Notes under the pieces: generated by a model
The model's database searches: none
Told to the model about the DNA's origin: nothing
The model's input: the letters and a program-made list of their open reading frames with translations, nothing else
Translations under genes and position numbers: made by a program
From: JAJPKE01 sp052143275
GTDB lineage: Bacteria; Chloroflexota; Ktedonobacteria; Ktedonobacterales; JADMIN01
Length of the DNA: 23,145 nt
Direction: 5' to 3'
NCBI GenBank assembly: GCA_052143275.1
Contig: JBKQTH010000373.1
Span: forward strand, 1-23,145
Part shown: piece after piece, positions 22,596-23,145 of the stretch
Layout of the letters: every line of letters starts with the position of its first letter
How positions within the stretch are numbered: position 1 is the first letter of the stretch

Positions 22596-22870
22596 GCTAC
22601 TACGGCAACAGGTACGCTAACCCAGGCAACTTTTGGTGGACCGCCGCGGACTCAGCAATGGGCCAAACCCGTATGTTTTCGGAAATGGCAAACAGTGGAG
22701 CACAGTGATAAACTATCAGAGATGAGCTTGAAAACCATAAACCGAGAGGTCCGGGGTTCGAATCCCTCTCCCTCCGCCCAGAATATCATCGGCCCTCATG
22801 TCAAGTGATGGCCGATTCTCTTTTCCTCCTTTTTGCGAGATGACACCTATGTTGACACCAATTGGTGAAG
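22596..22870 (+). repeat. 275-bp attachment-site-like module, copy 2
   Basis: This is the direct repeat of 19923-20197, with the same internal spacing. TGGAC is at 22637 and CGGAC at 22647; the tRNA-Ser half is at 22726; ATCATCGGCCCTCA and GATGGCCGATTCTCTTTT follow it; GACACC is at 22842 and 22854. A chromosomal gene starts 20 bases after it. Confidence 0.8.
22726..22779 (+). pseudogene. tRNA-Ser(TGA) 3' half, copy 2
   Basis: This is nearly identical to copy 1 at 20053-20106; only the ATAGACC/ATAAACC base differs within the half. The first pair of the variable arm is thereby weakened. No 5' half is present, so it is a second attachment core. Confidence 0.75.
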
Positions 22871-22889
22871 GTGGCGGGCACGAATACGC

Positions 22890-23145
22890 ATGAGCGTACT
22901 CACGATCTCAAAGAGCACCCAGAGACGCTTTCTGCTCGGGAAGCAGGGCCTGTATCCCGGCCGCCGCTGGCGTGGCAAGGAAGGCGCCGCCGCGGCGCTG
23001 CGGGCTGGCGTGGTGGTTCAGGTAGACCCCATCAATGTCGTGGCACGCAGCCATGATATCGTCCTCTATGGGCGCGTGCTGGACTACCAACCCGCCTTGC
23101 TCCAGACACTGCTCTACGAAGACCACGTCGGTTTCGAGTCTGGCG
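22890..23145 (+). CDS. YcaQ-like winged-helix protein (HTH_42 / DUF1006 family), 5' part
   Basis: The frame is open from ATG 22890 to the window end, 85 codons. It reads STQRRFLLGKQGLYPGRRWR, AAAALRAGVVVQVDPINVVA, RSHDIVLYGRVLDYQPALLQ and TLLYEDHVGFESG. The QVDP.NVVAR.HD..L..R....P..L..LLY core is the hallmark of the YcaQ family. Characterised members are DNA glycosylases that unhook interstrand crosslinks (E. coli YcaQ, Streptomyces AlkZ). Whether this copy has the catalytic QxD/QxQ motif needs care: QVD is seen here (Q-V-D-P), which fits the QxD subclass. The ribosome site is weak. The gene starts 20 bases beyond the right 275-bp module. Confidence 0.85.
   Translation, partial: MSVLTISKSTQRRFLLGKQGLYPGRRWRGKEGAAAALRAGVVVQVDPINVVARSHDIVLYGRVLDYQPALLQTLLYEDHVGFESG

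Noticed and set aside
1..23145. CRISPR array
   Set aside because: Repeats seen are either tandem without spacers (16556-16718, 22308-22379) or dispersed; there is no repeat-spacer periodicity and no cas gene.

Overview
The window is a mosaic of about 23 kb with roughly 55-60% GC. Short, mostly single-gene transcription units on both strands alternate with decayed mobile-element debris. No gene here fixes the taxonomy. The TIR-TPR protein, PQQ-like propeller, SfLAP/GAP-type membrane protein, DUF2283 gene, truncated TnpB and IS630 remnants, dispersed non-coding repeats, and GTG and TTG starts behind strong AGGAGG-type ribosome sites together suggest a large soil-type Chloroflexota genome. Ktedonobacteria is my guess, and it is inference only.

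Layout, left half. Positions 1-263 hold the 3' end of an unrecognised gene, followed by a very strong rho-independent terminator. Positions 683-3026 are a small defence-like island: a HEPN/MNT pair (HepT/MntA type) with an ATGA overlap, a dispersed repeat, and a TIR-TPR protein. Positions 3224-4691 are a minus-strand two-gene unit (a small charged-tail protein and a membrane protein). Next come the 3' half of a tRNA-Ser(GCT), a terminator, a CYTH-domain protein (5408-5947) and a proline/glutamate-rich coiled-coil protein (6318-6764). Positions 6971-9211 are a graveyard with an intact S33-like alpha/beta hydrolase in its middle. The remnants are an IS630-type transposase tail meeting an integrase tail, a frameshifted small gene, and a TnpB tail.

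Layout, right half. An MFS transporter (10058-11350) is followed by a broken DUF4291 gene and a DUF2283 gene, which is preceded by a 14-codon mini-ORF that may be a collapsed partner gene. A very GC-rich DAO-type FAD oxidoreductase (12354-13595) follows. A long gene-poor stretch carries a second copy of the dispersed repeat. Then come a PQQ-like propeller protein, a truncated BASS-type transporter, an unusual intergenic region with three kinds of short tandem repeat, an epoxide-hydrolase-like enzyme, an SfLAP/GAP-family membrane protein and a conserved-looking 287-residue protein.

The right end is framed by two collinear 275-bp direct repeats (19923-20197 and 22596-22870). Each carries the 3' half of a tRNA-Ser(TGA) between two sets of phased short direct repeats. 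This is the architecture expected of tyrosine-integrase attachment sites. Between them lie a gene remnant, a metallophosphoesterase, an integrase tail and an 80-residue repeat protein. Immediately after the second copy a YcaQ-like winged-helix gene begins and runs off the window. The recurring 10-bp-spaced [CT]G[AG]AC pairs, found at six places, are the most interesting unexplained signal. The window reads as a repeatedly used integration hot spot whose integrases have since decayed.
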